This document shows, in pieces, positions 45,623 through 57,004 of a stretch of 64,000 nt of DNA; the stretch's first letter is position 1; every line of letters begins with the position of its first letter. Both the position numbers and the translations under genes were made by a program. The DNA comes from Platerodrilus igneus (Eukaryota; Arthropoda; Insecta; Coleoptera; Lycidae): contig JARFIW010000995.1 in NCBI GenBank assembly GCA_036346225.1, forward strand, positions 3,743,216 through 3,807,215, written 5' to 3'. Under the pieces are notes generated by a model. It ran no database searches, had not been told where the DNA came from, and was given only the letters and a program-made list of their open reading frames with translations.

Positions 45623-46040
45623 AAAGACACAGTGTTTTATTAGGGTTAAGTATTAATCCATTTTCTAATGACCACTCGTGCACGGCACTTAAACAGGTAT
45701 TAAATTAAAGATGGCTTGATCAAAATAGACATGATCTCCAGCCACATATAACTGGGTGTCATTAGCATACATGTCAATTGCACAAGAATTAGGTATAACA
45801 GATGGAAGCTCTACAGTAAAAATTGCAAATTAAAAGTGGGGATAATGTGTTTCCTTGTGGAACTCTTTGTAATGCAGGCAGTTTATTTGATATTACACCG
45901 TTAAGTTTAACTTGCTGAGATCTTTCATTTAATTAACTACACAATAATTGTAGAGCTACTGGACTCCAGCCATAAAAATACAGTTTAGCAATAAGCAAAT
46001 TATGGTTAATTACATCAAACGCCTTGCTGTAATCAAGAGG
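45623..46040 (-). pseudogene. CR1-type element, reverse transcriptase part
   Basis: Minus strand from 46040: VPLDYSKAFDVINHNLLIAK (first catalytic aspartate), SPVALQLLCS, QQVKLNGVIS, then RVPQGNTLSPLL and a mutated active-site block, then HEWSLENGLILNPNKTLCLC ending at the MITE duplication. Stops are present. With 44215-44922 it forms one interrupted polymerase. Confidence 0.8.
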
Positions 46041-46051
46041 TACAAACTAAG

Positions 46052-47165
46052 ATGGAAACAGGAAAGACAGATGAAGCATACAAACTAATTAGAATCAATT
46101 TTAGGGATATAAAACCGAATAGCAAAAATATAAGGGACGCGAGAGGGAACGTCATTATAGAAAATGTAGAAAAAATGGTTAGATGGCAGGAATATATAGG
46201 GAATTTATATGCAAGAGAGGAACTAACAGCATTAAAACAGGAATTGTAAATGTTGACTTGGGATATCCTATGCTTAGAGATGAGCTTGAATTAGCATTAA
46301 AGGGTTGGAAAAATGGTAAGTCGCAGGGTACAGATAAGGTGCAAGCAGAAACTCTAAAAGTTGCTGGACAAGCAGTAACAGAACGTCTCTTCCAACTTGT
46401 AAGTCATATGTATGAGACAGGCGAGATGTCCGAAGATTTCAAACGTAACATATACCAAAAAAGAAAGGCGCTGATAGATGTGAAAATTTTCGAACAATAA
46501 GTTTGACAGCACACGTGTCAAAAATATTAACTAGAATTGTACGAAGACGAATGGAAAACGAGCTGAAGAAATACTAGGAGAAGATCAATTTGGGTTTAGG
46601 CGAAACAGGGGAACATGGAAGGCTATTTTAGCTCTGAGAATGATAATGGAGAAAACAGTAGAAAAGGGGGAAAGCGTGTATACAGGATTTGTAGATCTGG
46701 AAAAAGCATTCAACAATGTAAAATGGAAAAAATGTTTGAAATACTCAAAAAGATTGGAATGAGTTATAGGGATAGACGAATAGTAGATAGCTTATACAAA
46801 GAGCAAACAGCAGTAATAGAATTAGAGCAGGAAGGTAAACATTAAGAAAGGGGTGAGACACGGATGCACCTTATCCCCATTAATTTTTAACTTGTACATT
46901 GAAGAGGCAAAGAATACTGTTAAATGCAGGAATACATTTGGAGTTATTATGCAGGGACAAAAGATTGGTATGCTTAGATTTGCAGATGATATAGTGGTAT
47001 TAACATCTAGCAAGGGCGAGTTAGAAGCTGCTCTTTAATGAAATGGAAACAGTTCTGACTTTGAGATACGGTATGAAAATTAACAAAAATAAAACTAAAA
47101 TACTAAGATGCAAAGGAGGGGAAAATAAATTAAAAACTAGAATATAAATAGGTAATGAGAACTTA
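46052..47165 (+). pseudogene. RTE-like non-LTR reverse transcriptase
   Basis: Frames 46052-46249 and 46183-46500 read RDARGNVIIENVEKMVRWQE, then ALKGWKNGKSQGTDKVQAET and LVSHMYETGEMSEDFKRN. Further shifts give DQFGFRRNRGTWKAILALRM, TGFVDLEKAFNNVKWKK, VRHGCTLSPLIFNLYIEEA and LRFADDIVVLTSSKGELEAA (catalytic FADD), and then KINKNKTKILRCKG. Several frameshifts and stops. The FADDIVVL and VRxGCTLSPxLFN motifs suit the RTE-like group; possibly the same family as the endonuclease fragment at 13316. In the 10.0-kb RFC1 intron. Confidence 0.82.
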
Positions 47166-47173
47166 CAAGAGAT

Positions 47174-49644
47174 TGTTACGTGCCAAATTGGCACTAAACA
47201 TTGTCTTAGCTTAATTTTTATGTGCGGAAGTTTTGCGCCTTTAAATTTAAAAGACTCGGTGCGCGTATTTCCATCACGTTAAAAGTGGGTTGGACGAATA
47301 ACTTCGCGCCGACGCGAAAAAGAACAAAAGTGGGGAGTTTCCGAAAGACGCTTAGGAAACGGGGCTTTTTGCCTCTGACCTTCGTGAAGAGCGGTTTTGT
47401 CAGGTATCTTTATTTATGTAGACCTCCTTGCCTGATTATCTTTGTTTGTCGCCCTTATACCTGCTCCTGCCCTTTCCCTACATAGGTAGAGGTAATTTGT
47501 AGCCGTTGGCCGAACCGCATTCCACGCCAGAGCACCATCTTTAATCACTCCGGATTGGAGCCCTGAGATCCAGTCGAAGCCATTTGGATGTACGTTAGGC
47601 GTACCCTCCGTTAATTGCCTTAAAAGGGCCATCAGTAGCCCTGATGGACTTCAACAGAAGCCAACTTTAACTCAACCCCGCAGTACGTCGGATTTCTTAT
47701 GTAAGTACCTTAATTGCTTAATTTGTTCGCTAATTTAATTTATATTTTTCCGTAAATGGCGTATTTAATTTGTTATTAGTGACGTCATTGACAGATGGCC
47801 GCCCTAAAGCCTGTGTAAAGCTTGGAGCTACCACCTGCCGTGGCGTGGTTTTTCCACGCTTGCGCGATTGCTATTATAAACCTTTAAAATGTAATTATGA
47901 ACTTTTTAAATTGTAAGAATTGGCGCCTTTAACGTGTGAGGTTGTGAACTTAGGTTTTTTCATGACTTTACTTTATTTCGACAGTTTCTGTTTTATATGA
48001 GTAGATGGGCCCGTCTTGAAACCCTAAATTGACTTTTACTCTGGTCTATTGTGAGCTCAGTGTAAACCCAGTTACTCTAAATGCCTAAATACATCGCATC
48101 TTTGTTTAAAACAACCTTAAAGACCCGTTTACTCCTTACATCAAAATTTTTGTCATTTATTTACACCTTTAAATAATAATTACAAAGTGTCCTTTACATA
48201 TACCCTTCAAATGAGTTTTTATGTTCATAAAATACACCCCCAATGTGTCAAATCACTCAAGCACAAAATGTTCAAGCAATAGCAATAGAAATCAATTTCG
48301 TTACCTGGAGAAAGCTTTTTCCATCGTCACCTCTGAAGGTGTTATCCAAAAAACCTCGTCGTTGCTTCCATACACCTCTCTGGTATACGTAGATCAAACC
48401 CATTTCCACTCGCTATCCAAATCTCTGCAGATAATTGTTCAAACCAAGTTAATCACTTTCCATAACTACCAAACACCAAGCATCCTCGTTCCAATAATCT
48501 CTCAACACGCTTACCTTAGTAACATCTCTCGTTAGTTTGTTGAATGTAGTTATAGCACCGCCTACTAAATAGCACCCACTTGTGCCATTCACACTTGTAT
48601 TTAATTTTCGACGGCGTGTACTAGCACCGTTTTATAAAATTTTAAACTTGGATGTTACATTAAAAGCTAAGCGAAGTAAGAGAGAGTTTTACCTCGTCTC
48701 CTAGTGTATTTATATCCGTAGATACACCCCTCTCGTACCCTATTTCAGTTGAAAAGCTCCCCTATCATAACAGATTCTAAAAATTTTTTACATAACGGAC
48801 TTGTAAAACCGAGAATTCTCATTCCATCGTCGCTTTAATCCGAAAACTGGTCAACAAAATACAACCGTCGCGAGCGTCGTTGAAAATTTCTAGCATTCGA
48901 CCAATCGCACAGATTCCCCCATTCTTATGTCCAGCCTTCCACTATCTTCCCTCGTTTAACACATACTTGTTGTCTCTTTTACAATCCCACTCAAGCAACA
49001 AAATCGATATTGTGGTTGACCTCCAAACTTGTCGCGTACTTTAAACGAGTGTTTTACCCAACGTGTATTATATGTGATCTTTGTCTGCTTTACGCTATCG
49101 ATATTCCATCTCAATTTGTTTTCAAGCCATCTGTTGTTTTCGTATCGACCGTTAATTAAATTTCTACAGAATTATATTCTAACGTTCATTTCAGTTCCTT
49201 GAACCTGTTTATTTATTTGTCTGGCTTTTCTATGAAGCAACTGTCCGTTTAAAATCGTATTTTCCCAGTCTTAACTTATAGCATTTCTTAGGATTTGTAC
49301 TTAACGAACGCTCTGTTTAGTTAAATGGAAAATATGCGTTTACATTATTAATTTTATATACCCAAAAGTTCTCTTTATTATATGATGTTCTTGATTTACA
49401 ACTTTTAAAATATTAAAGCTAATTATGCGTATCCTTGAGTTTTCACATACTTTAAAGCTTCTACACGTTATGCAAATTTAACATTCCAATTTATAAATAC
49501 AAAAATATGCTATTATCCGGTCCGCTTTCAATGTCAAAACTAATTAATTTGGCGCGTAAATAAATTATCCCTATTTCCTATATACACGGTCGTTGCAAAT
49601 TTATTCTCTAGACTTATTTATGCCTCTTAACCTATAATTTCCAC

Positions 49645-49647
<3 letters not shown>
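47174..49647 (-). repeat. LTR-like repeat, copy E
   Basis: Minus strand, starting TCGTGGAAATTATAGG at the (TA)n tract 49648-49700. The GCGCGTAAATAAATT block (49552-49566) matches copies B, D and F. A TATA box (GGATATAAATACAC, near 48717-48704) lies ~930 bp from the start, followed by ACTCTCTCTTAC. A CCAG|GTAACG donor-like site lies near 48303. The distal end is uncertain: the GC-rich stretch 47230-47680 may be part of this copy or a separate insertion, and no TTCACAGC end was seen. Open frames at 47222, 47414 and 48221 resemble no known protein. Confidence 0.5.

Positions 49648-49700
<53 letters not shown>
49648..49700. repeat. (TA)n microsatellite
   Basis: TA tract between LTR-like copy E and a hammerhead-bearing remnant. 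Confidence 0.97.
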
Positions 49701-49703
<3 letters not shown>

Positions 49704-50080
49704 ATTATACGTAATAAAACGTTTAAGTACAATTGGGATATTTTAGTCCGAAATAATAAACTAAAGACTATTTAGCATATATTTAATTATAAATCGACGT
49801 TTCGGCAAAGGTCTTTGCCTTTATCAAGATTTTAAAAGAAAGAAATACTAATGAATGCAGTCACATCACAAATTACTTACCTAATTGTTAATGCATAAAT
49901 ATTAAAATTAAAATTTTCATCTTTATACTTATGTAACAAATGATAAAAATGCCTTTTTGTGGTTTTTATTATACCATTAACATAATAAGTTTAAAACCTA
50001 TTATAAATAAGATATTTTATCATTTTATTTAAATATTGTTTTTTCATTATCGTTATTGCTTTATCAGTTTTGATATTTCA
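49701..50080 (-). mobile_element. Penelope-derived 3' end remnant
   Basis: Follows the (TA)n tract with a hammerhead-like motif about 95 bp in, as at 14403 and 32151. No coding sequence. Its inner end within the RFC1 intron is not resolved. Confidence 0.4.
49793..49829 (-). ncRNA. Hammerhead-like motif with altered core
   Basis: Minus strand: UUGAUAA, stem II GGCAAAG-AC-CUUUGCC (7 bp), GAA, ACGU, C. The flanks AAAUC and GAUUU pair as stem I. The two core changes (UUGAUAA for CUGAUGA) should abolish cleavage. Confidence 0.55.
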
Positions 50081-50091
50081 ATATTTTGTAG

Positions 50092-50199
50092 GCAAAGAAA
50101 CCAAGTGCTAGCAGTAAGAAACAAACCGAATCAAAACCTAACACTAGCAAGAGGGCTGCAGGTAAAGGAGGTGGAAAAACTTCTTATAAAAGGAAATAA
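50092..50199 (+). CDS. RFC1: RFC1 last exon: basic tail and stop
   Basis: Acceptor TTTTGTAG at 50084-50091. Thirty-five codons plus TAA: AKKPSASSKKQTESKPNTSK then RAAGKGGGKTSYKRK. It is Lys/Ser-rich like the extreme C-terminus of animal RFC1 (a nuclear-localisation and DNA-contact tail). The stop overlaps an AATAAA (50195-50200) that is probably too early to be the polyadenylation signal. Assignment rests on frame, composition and the end of similarity at the previous exon. Confidence 0.85.
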   Translation, partial: AKKPSASSKKQTESKPNTSKRAAGKGGGKTSYKRK

Positions 50200-52169
50200 A
50201 AAATTCATTAATTTTGTTCTATTTTGAATGCATGTTTTTAGGCAAAACTTTTTACCTGTATATTTTTAATCTCAAAAACACACTTGTTGATTCTAATATT
50301 GTAATATTTACTGTTTTTTTAGTTGTAGCTAGCATATACATGGTGATTCACAACTTTATAGAAATATTTTAACTAATGCTTAAGAAAGGGACGTTGATTG
50401 CTATTTATGCATAAAAAATAACAACTTAAAATGTAAACAGATGTTTTTAAAATTGTCTATACGTGCACATGTATAGTAAAGAGACGACATGGAACTGACT
50501 TATTTTTTCTAATCAGCAGGTCTTATCCAATGAAGTTGTGAATCACCTACTTTAAGTGATGCTTAAAATTGAGAGTAATGTTATACAAAACGTATGATTT
50601 CGTAAAATTAAAAACTTGAAACAAATGTTTATGAAATGTGTATACTTATGTAATTAAATTGAAGTAGCTACTAATCACTTATGCTTTCAAAAGGTGTTCA
50701 GAATGTCCTTCATTTTGTGAATACTCAACCGTGTTCTTCTGTGACAGTTTTGTAAAGTATCAATATGTTGATACAACTGCCTGCATTTTCAATGTACACA
50801 TTAACATCATAACTTTACTTTTTAAGACACCAGATAGGTTTTGGGCCTTTGGAAGCTTCATTTTAAAAAAAGCGACTTTATTTCCAAAACACTTCTATCG
50901 AGTGTATTTTTATAATTACAATAATTTTGACAATTGTATGTTATATTCATTAACGGCTTGGTTTCAAAAATTAATCAAAATTTCTAGTCACTAAATTAAT
51001 TAATTAAAACAAAAATGGGTAGCTTGAACAACCAACAATGTTAAAGTTGTGAAGCTCGAGACTGACTGGCCATCTTGGGCTTCTGAGGGTATTTATGCTA
51101 TTCCTGCTCGTACATCACTTTGTGGAAAATGCAGATCTCATGTATGCTATTTCTTGATACAATACAAAGTATTACATTTTAATAATCTTAATTCTAATAA
51201 TTGCTGTCTTATTGTCTACTGTGACCTGCACCTGAAGTATCATATTACGTCTGAAATACAAAGTAACTGTTTCCGTTCTAATGTCTGGTTTGTGAACTTT
51301 CATTAACCTTTTATTATGTCCTTCAATTATACAATATAACAATAATTTTTAAGACTTAATAATTTCATTTAAATATACATATATTGATTTGGGGGATATG
51401 TATCTCGCTCTATAAAATAAATAAACAATCTAAACATTTAAGCTATTATACCACTAATTTTAAATAACCATAAAAGAATAGCTTAAACAGCTTTTTGTAG
51501 AAAAACAATTTCAAATGAGGAAGTAAAATTTCCCAGCACTGCACTTATGTACGGTGCGGTTCGTTGGCTTAAACATAATACTACTAATGGTTGCGGTTAA
51601 GGGTAATAAAATTAGGCCAATGACACGCTTTAATAAATATATGTTGTAGGTCAGCAATGAAACTTAGCTCTTCTCAATGCATTTCTTATATAAACATTTG
51701 TTACAAGTTTTTAATTTTTAAGATATCATGTTTTGCATTAATATTATTGCCCCTTTAAACATCAGTTAAAGTAGGTACTCCCACAAAGCTGAGAATCTTA
51801 TGTGTGATTCACAAACTGATTGAGTATAGTGACCTGCTGAATAGAAAAAATAGTCGGTTCCTTGCAAATCATTTTTTTGTATGTCCTATCCAAACATTTT
51901 TAAAACATCCCTTTAAATTTGTTGTTATTTTTTAAGAAATAATTTTTTATGTGTGAGTACAATCTGCATTCCTTTTTTACGGCATCAGTCAACATATTTC
52001 TATGAAGCTGTAAATCACACTCTATACAAAATGTACTACATTGCATTATCTCAATGTTTGATCAATATTTTTATTGATCCAATATATAGTTAGGTTTGTA
52101 TTAGTTAAGCTGTTTACAGTTCATTTGAATAAAGTGGTTTTGTGCATAATTGGTACTTGAATAAGGAAA
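50200..52169. other. RFC1 3' region and intergenic DNA
   Basis: AT-rich. Holds the RFC1 3' UTR and the promoter and 5' UTR of the gene starting at 52170. A + frame at 51049-51150 (ASEGIYAIPARTSLCGKCRS) looks protein-like but has no recognised homologue or clear splice sites. Confidence 0.5.
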
Positions 52170-52260
52170 ATGGGTAACACTGAGAGTAATGTTACAAGTG
52201 GTGTTAAAAAGCAAGCTGGACCATCCTTACAAGCAATATATAAGCTATGTGATCTTAAAG
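52170..52260 (+). CDS. First coding exon of a new gene, possibly TRPV channel
   Basis: ATG in a good context (GGAAAATGG) starts [20 protein letters not shown] then [10 protein letters not shown], followed by a strong donor GGTATGTAC after a leftover G, so the next residue is probably glycine. The MGNTES start could be an N-myristoylation signal. A MGNxES opening with LYKLxDLKGGG is, from memory, how insect TRPV channel subunits (nanchung/inactive type) begin; this is a guess from 30 residues. No later exon was found to the window end, implying a first intron over 11 kb or a remnant. Confidence 0.5.
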
Positions 52261-52872
52261 GTATGTACTTATTATTTCCTTATTTTGATACAGAAATGTT
52301 GTTCCCTGTAAGTGATTTCACTTCTACTACTTCGTGATGGCTACATTTAGTTTTTTTTAACCAATGACATCAAAATTTAATTGCATTGTCATTGTTAGAA
52401 CTTTCCTTATTAACTTTTCCGTTCTCTCTTCATTTCTTATTTTAATAAGTATACAGCATATAGCTGCACTAAAAAGCAGCCATGGATAATAATGAATGTA
52501 GTTTCACCTGTAAATTAAGTGGGATCTGCTTTTATTTATAATGATTATTTTCATAAATCATGAATGATTATGTTCTTGCATGTTTAAATAGTACTGCCAG
52601 AATAGTAATACTATGTTACTTTGAACTCACAGTAGGTCAAATTTTGGTGGTAAATTAAAAAAGTGATCAGCTGACTAATTGCACATTACTTTCAACTCAA
52701 GTAGAAGAAGTTTGCTTAAGAAAGTAGTTTGGTCACATAATTTCCATGTTATTTTCTACTCAAACTAGGGAAAACATGTAGTGGAAAAGTCAAAACTGTA
52801 AATGCAAAGCCTAAGTTTTACATGAATTGATAAGCTAGTAATTGCTCTTTTAGCTTCGAAATAATGGTTGGT

Positions 52873-53817
52873 ATCGACTAGGACTTTTTTCAATCTCCGG
52901 TCTCAACACTGTAAACGTTAGATGAGCAATAGGTGTCCACTGTGCACAATGAACAACTAATCTTCCCCTTCGCACAATCTGTCCCAGCCTATTCCCTGAC
53001 AGCATTCTCAGCTGAGCTGGAAACACGTAAACATAACTACCTTAATTGATTTACCTGCCAAGTGTAAATTATTGTTCGGTTTCTGAAAGCCGAAGGAAAT
53101 ACTGCACTACATTTGATTTTTCCTGCTTCATTCGAAGGTACTACATTGGCCAGGAAGTGAGTTTTTCTTATCTTGAAATTTAGAATTTGGTTGAACCCTT
53201 GCTGTTGCAAGCAAGGGAAGGATCTTTAATGTGCATGATGACACACATGTGGGACCTACATTTTACTTCTCATCCGAACAAGGACATATTTTTGTGAAAA
53301 ACGCTCACTTAACATTCTTCAAGCAAACCGTGCCGGGATTCAAACCCAGCACGTTGTACTTAGTAGACACATGCATACCAACTAAGTCATGCAGCCGTCA
53401 GAGAGTATTACAGCAGAACTTCGTCGAAGAATAAGCTGCTTGTATAGAGAAAATTTTATGGATGGAGAATGAAGTTGTTTTGATCCATGGCGCCTGCCTT
53501 CACACTGCTGCTGTAACTCAATGTGATGTCATATAGTTAACCTAGCACCAAGAGACTTTCATTTTCCTTAAACTGAAGAAGTTGCTGGTCTGTCAGTGCT
53601 TTCACTCTAACAAGCAGCTTCAAGACAGTATTGTCATTTTAATTCATTGGCAGCCTTTTATGCAGAGGGTATTGGAAAGCTTGTCCATAGATACAACAAA
53701 TTGTTTAATCTCCAAGGTGATTATGTCGAAGAGTAACCATAAGTGTACATAATTTTTCGTAATAAAATCATTTGTTTATTATGGCATATCGGAGACTGAA
53801 AAAAGTGGCCCTCATAG
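52873..53817 (+). pseudogene. Mariner remnant containing a SINE
   Basis: Inverted ends: GGACTTTTTTCAATCTCCGG (52891-52910) pairs with the complement of ATCGGAGACTGAAAAAAGTG (53788-53807). On the + strand after 53400 decayed frames read a HTAAVTQ-like block, NLAPRDFHFP, and then clearly AAFYAEGIGKLVHRYNKLFN and LQGDYVEE with a stop near 53733, the conserved end of mariner transposases (EGIxKLVxRYxKxxNLxGDYVE). The 5' half is largely replaced by the SINE. Confidence 0.75.
53107..53400 (-). mobile_element. tRNA-headed SINE, copy 3, diverged
   Basis: Reverse-strand copy of the family at 13652 and 26424, about 75-80% identical by eye. It keeps a B box (GGTTTGAATCCC, minus), ATGCACATTAAAGATCC, TTGCTTGCAACAGCAAGGGT and a CATTTGAT-type end. 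Target duplications are no longer clear. Older than the other two copies. Confidence 0.85.
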
Positions 53818-56377
53818 TATTGGTATATTAGATGTATGGATTCAAAGTTACATTATATTTAAACAACCACACATATTTTATGTTACTTTCAACTCAATCA
53901 ATATAAAATTTAGATGGTTCTTATATCGAGGTTGAGACTAGGTTCTCCGAAATTGTATAGTTACAGTGATTGCAATTCAAAATAATGCATATTTTGTATG
54001 AATCGGCATATTTGTGAAATATTTGTAGGGGTGCAACGGTTGTGGGTGTTACGACAAAATGAGATCACGATTGGGGCTATGGTCCCGATACACCGATAGC
54101 AAGGCAGTGCGGTGGCTAGACTCAGACGCAGGAGGGGGTGGGCGGCTGGCTTCCGGAAAGGGGGACCGTTATGGTTTACGGAAACGGGAATGGGCGCCAG
54201 GGTCGGCGCCGCTACTAAAAACCTAGAACCTTGACCCAAGGGTTCCGAGCAAGCACAAGGCAAAGCAATAGCCTCCCTGAGTCCCAAAATCTCATAAAGC
54301 CAAACTTAGAGGGATTAAATACACAATTTAATACCAGCGACAAAATTCCATGGATTACAATGCTGAAATAATCACAAAATAACCTGTAAAGTAATATAAT
54401 GTTAAAACATAAAATATTTGCAGTAAATGAAATAATAAATGGTAAAACTAAATTTATTTGCAATAGGCAAAATAATAGATAGCACAAACGGCTACTAAAA
54501 TAAACAACATGAATAAGTAAACTTCAACTATGTAAAACTATTGCATAGGGCGGGTCCCGATTCGCTACAATTTGTGTTGATTTAGATGTGATCCACTATC
54601 GGCACTACACTAGTTTCAATAAATAAAATACCATAATAATAATAGAAGGCGGTTGCATGGAATCATAGCGGAAGGGGTTCCATACCCGTTCAATAACATA
54701 CAGACTATTGAGTGGAATATAGCCAAAAAGAAAAAATGTCGGTGGGGGAGGTAAACTTCACTGTACATTTACAAAAGCCAGCAACGGATATAAATAGGCG
54801 TTATTACTATTAAATACGGGTAAACTTTAAAACAATACTACATAGAGGGGATTAGGTATAAGCACTTAAATTAACATGGGTAATATACTAAGTGACGGCA
54901 ATGGGGATCTTAAAAATTGTTATGTCTTGAATTAACTTATTTGTATAGCTTAATTTATAGATAAATATAAATTTCAGAACACCCATTATTAACGGTATAA
55001 ATCGTAAAATAAATAGGTGAGTAAAATTTGAGTGCAACCCTATTTAAACACTGGTGGTGAATGAATGAAAGATCTAGCTCATCCTGTATGGCTGTCTAAT
55101 AGTACCTTAACCAAGTTGAGGCGGGTCCAAGCACATCTGGGCTTTGATGTCTACGGTGAGTATCGTCAATGGCCACGACAGGTGTATGTCCATCAACATC
55201 AATTGCAACAGGTTCCACACAGACAAAGCATAAGATCATCCCATAACCATCAGGCTCCACGACAAAACGCAGCAATCACAAAAAGGGGAACGACATCAAT
55301 ACGGAAGAGCTAAGCACTAGTCCGACGAAAAGGGGGAAAGAAAAAAAACGCTGCAAAATATAAAAGATAAATTAATATAATGGCTACTTACGTTCTTCGG
55401 CTTAATAATTAAATGATAAGATTGACTAAATCAGGTGTAAACAAGAAACACCTTTTTAACAATGAGTTAAATAACTTTAACGCTAAATGCATGCAAATCC
55501 GTCAATTTAGGCGATTCTTAAATTAAACAACTCAAAACAGAATATTCAACTACACTTAGCGTAATTAAATCGTAAAACGCCATTATCGAAGTAAGTCAAC
55601 GTTCGTCTGCCAGTCCTACGAGGAATCGAGATAACAAACTAGTCATACAGGCAAGGTCGTGCGTAATTAACTAACAGGAGATTTCTAATACTATACTAAG
55701 CGTTATAAAACATAAGGCTAATACAATTGAACATTTAAAATATAAAGGCGTTAATTTGAACGTTACAGGAGCAGTTAGATGTATTGTTTTTGATCTTTAT
55801 GTGTGTTGAACAGATATAGTTCAAAATTTATAAACACTTTCAATGTAAACGAAAAATCTTTCCTCAATTACTCATAATAAGATTACATTACTATATCGTT
55901 TTAAAAATAAGAAATGTGAAAATAAAGTTGAGATAACAAGCAATGAAGGAAACAGATTGTAAGTGTATATTACAAACTCTGATATTTTAAATATCTTCAA
56001 GTTGACAGGATTATGAAACATCTATATATCTATATCTATATAATCAGTAAAGGATCTGCAGGGGTAACTATACACATTAAATTCTCTGATGATGTGCAAC
56101 AAGAACATTACTAAAACTGAATATTTATTGTTGTTATTATTTTACAAAAATATAAATATAATAAATATAAATGTAACTATGTATGAAAATAAATTAACTC
56201 GTAAAATGAACATTTATTCTAAAACCCCTATGCAAATAAACATGTAAAAATAAGAAATACAAAGGACCAAATCTAAATACAATTTAAAATTTTCAATAAC
56301 CCTAATTCTGTTTGTATCTGCTGTTGCTTTGTTTCTGGCTGTTGCCTTTCCACAGTATGACCAGCAATGGGAATTTA
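53818..56377. other. Unassigned region with GC-rich islands
   Basis: 54010-54290 is markedly GC-rich (GGAGGGGGTGGGCGGCTGG) in an AT-rich setting, and 55060-55320 holds an 82-codon + frame (AHPVWLSNSTLTKLRRVQAH...) rich in Gln, His and Arg. Neither is recognised. The island could be a CpG-type promoter, part of an LTR, or inserted DNA. The remainder is AT-rich with no seen feature. Confidence 0.4.
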
Positions 56378-57004
56378 CCCGGTAAATACCAGGTATTTAC
56401 TCCATGTTAGGTAAATACATAAATTTTGTTCATTATATAATTACTAGTCTTAGGGATAAATTTTAAAACACTAATAACTAGTAACGTAATGTTTATTAAA
56501 ATCAAAAGTTATTGCCAAAAACTAAAATATACAAAACATTTTAGTATGTGATATTATCACTGTTATCAGTAGAATGTGCATATTCTTCGCAGAAATTAAA
56601 ACATCAGTTGTCTTAGATTCGGTCTCACTTTCTAAATGCTCGTTGTTTGTAAATCTCAATAGCAGATTCCAGGCAAATGTACGTCTTCTACTACCATCAC
56701 CATCGATAGTATACTTTCAGCTGTGTCATAAGAAAGAATAGAGGTAGTTGCATTGGGTTATCTTAATCTCTAGTTGTGAACTAAATATGCCAGTTTTCAG
56801 GTCTGTGTGTAATTAGTCGATTATGCTTTTTATTATGGATAAACAAAAAAGTACTGAATGTTCTTCAGCTGAAGAAACTGGAGCAGTTAATGTTCTAACA
56901 GATATTTTTGAAAGTAATGTTGTTTCACAAATTCCTCGCCACCAAACTACCAGTTCCATAGAGCTCGGTCAGCCAAAGAAATTATTTACTCCAAAAGTGA
57001 AATT
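56378..57004. other. Possible hAT-type end and short ORF
   Basis: CAGCAATGGGAATTTACCCG (56375-56394) followed by a GGTAAATACC-type repeat resembles hAT ends, and a hAT-like coding fragment lies just beyond on the other strand. A 66-codon + frame (56823-57023: DKQKSTECSSAEETGAVNVL...) is unrecognised. No matching right end was found. Confidence 0.3.

Larger units (their letters stand above)
12404..50199 (+). other. RFC1: RFC1 gene span (ten exons seen, 5' end missing)
   Basis: Replication factor C subunit 1 (Drosophila Gnf1) is the large subunit of the pentameric clamp loader that opens PCNA at primer-template junctions in the nucleus. The placed exons join in frame at every boundary, total 2423 bp and encode about 806 residues in the family order: pre-BRCT linker, BRCT, RFC boxes with Walker A, Walker B and sensor 1, lid and collar, acidic linker, basic tail. 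Human RFC1 is 1148 residues, so roughly 150-350 N-terminal residues (PCNA-binding motif, basic linker) are missing and must lie upstream. Intron lengths in order are 50, 8792, 48, 16272, 54, 46, 55, 54 and 10002 bp. No disabling mutation was seen, so the gene looks functional. Confidence 0.93.

Noticed and set aside
47918..47935. TGGCGCCTTTAACGTG as a + strand primer-binding site
   Set aside because: It lies within a minus-strand LTR-like copy, GGCGCC is self-complementary, and no LTR end precedes it.
51049..51306. 85-codon + ORF as an exon
   Set aside because: The first ~35 residues look protein-like, but no homologue, acceptor or donor fits convincingly.
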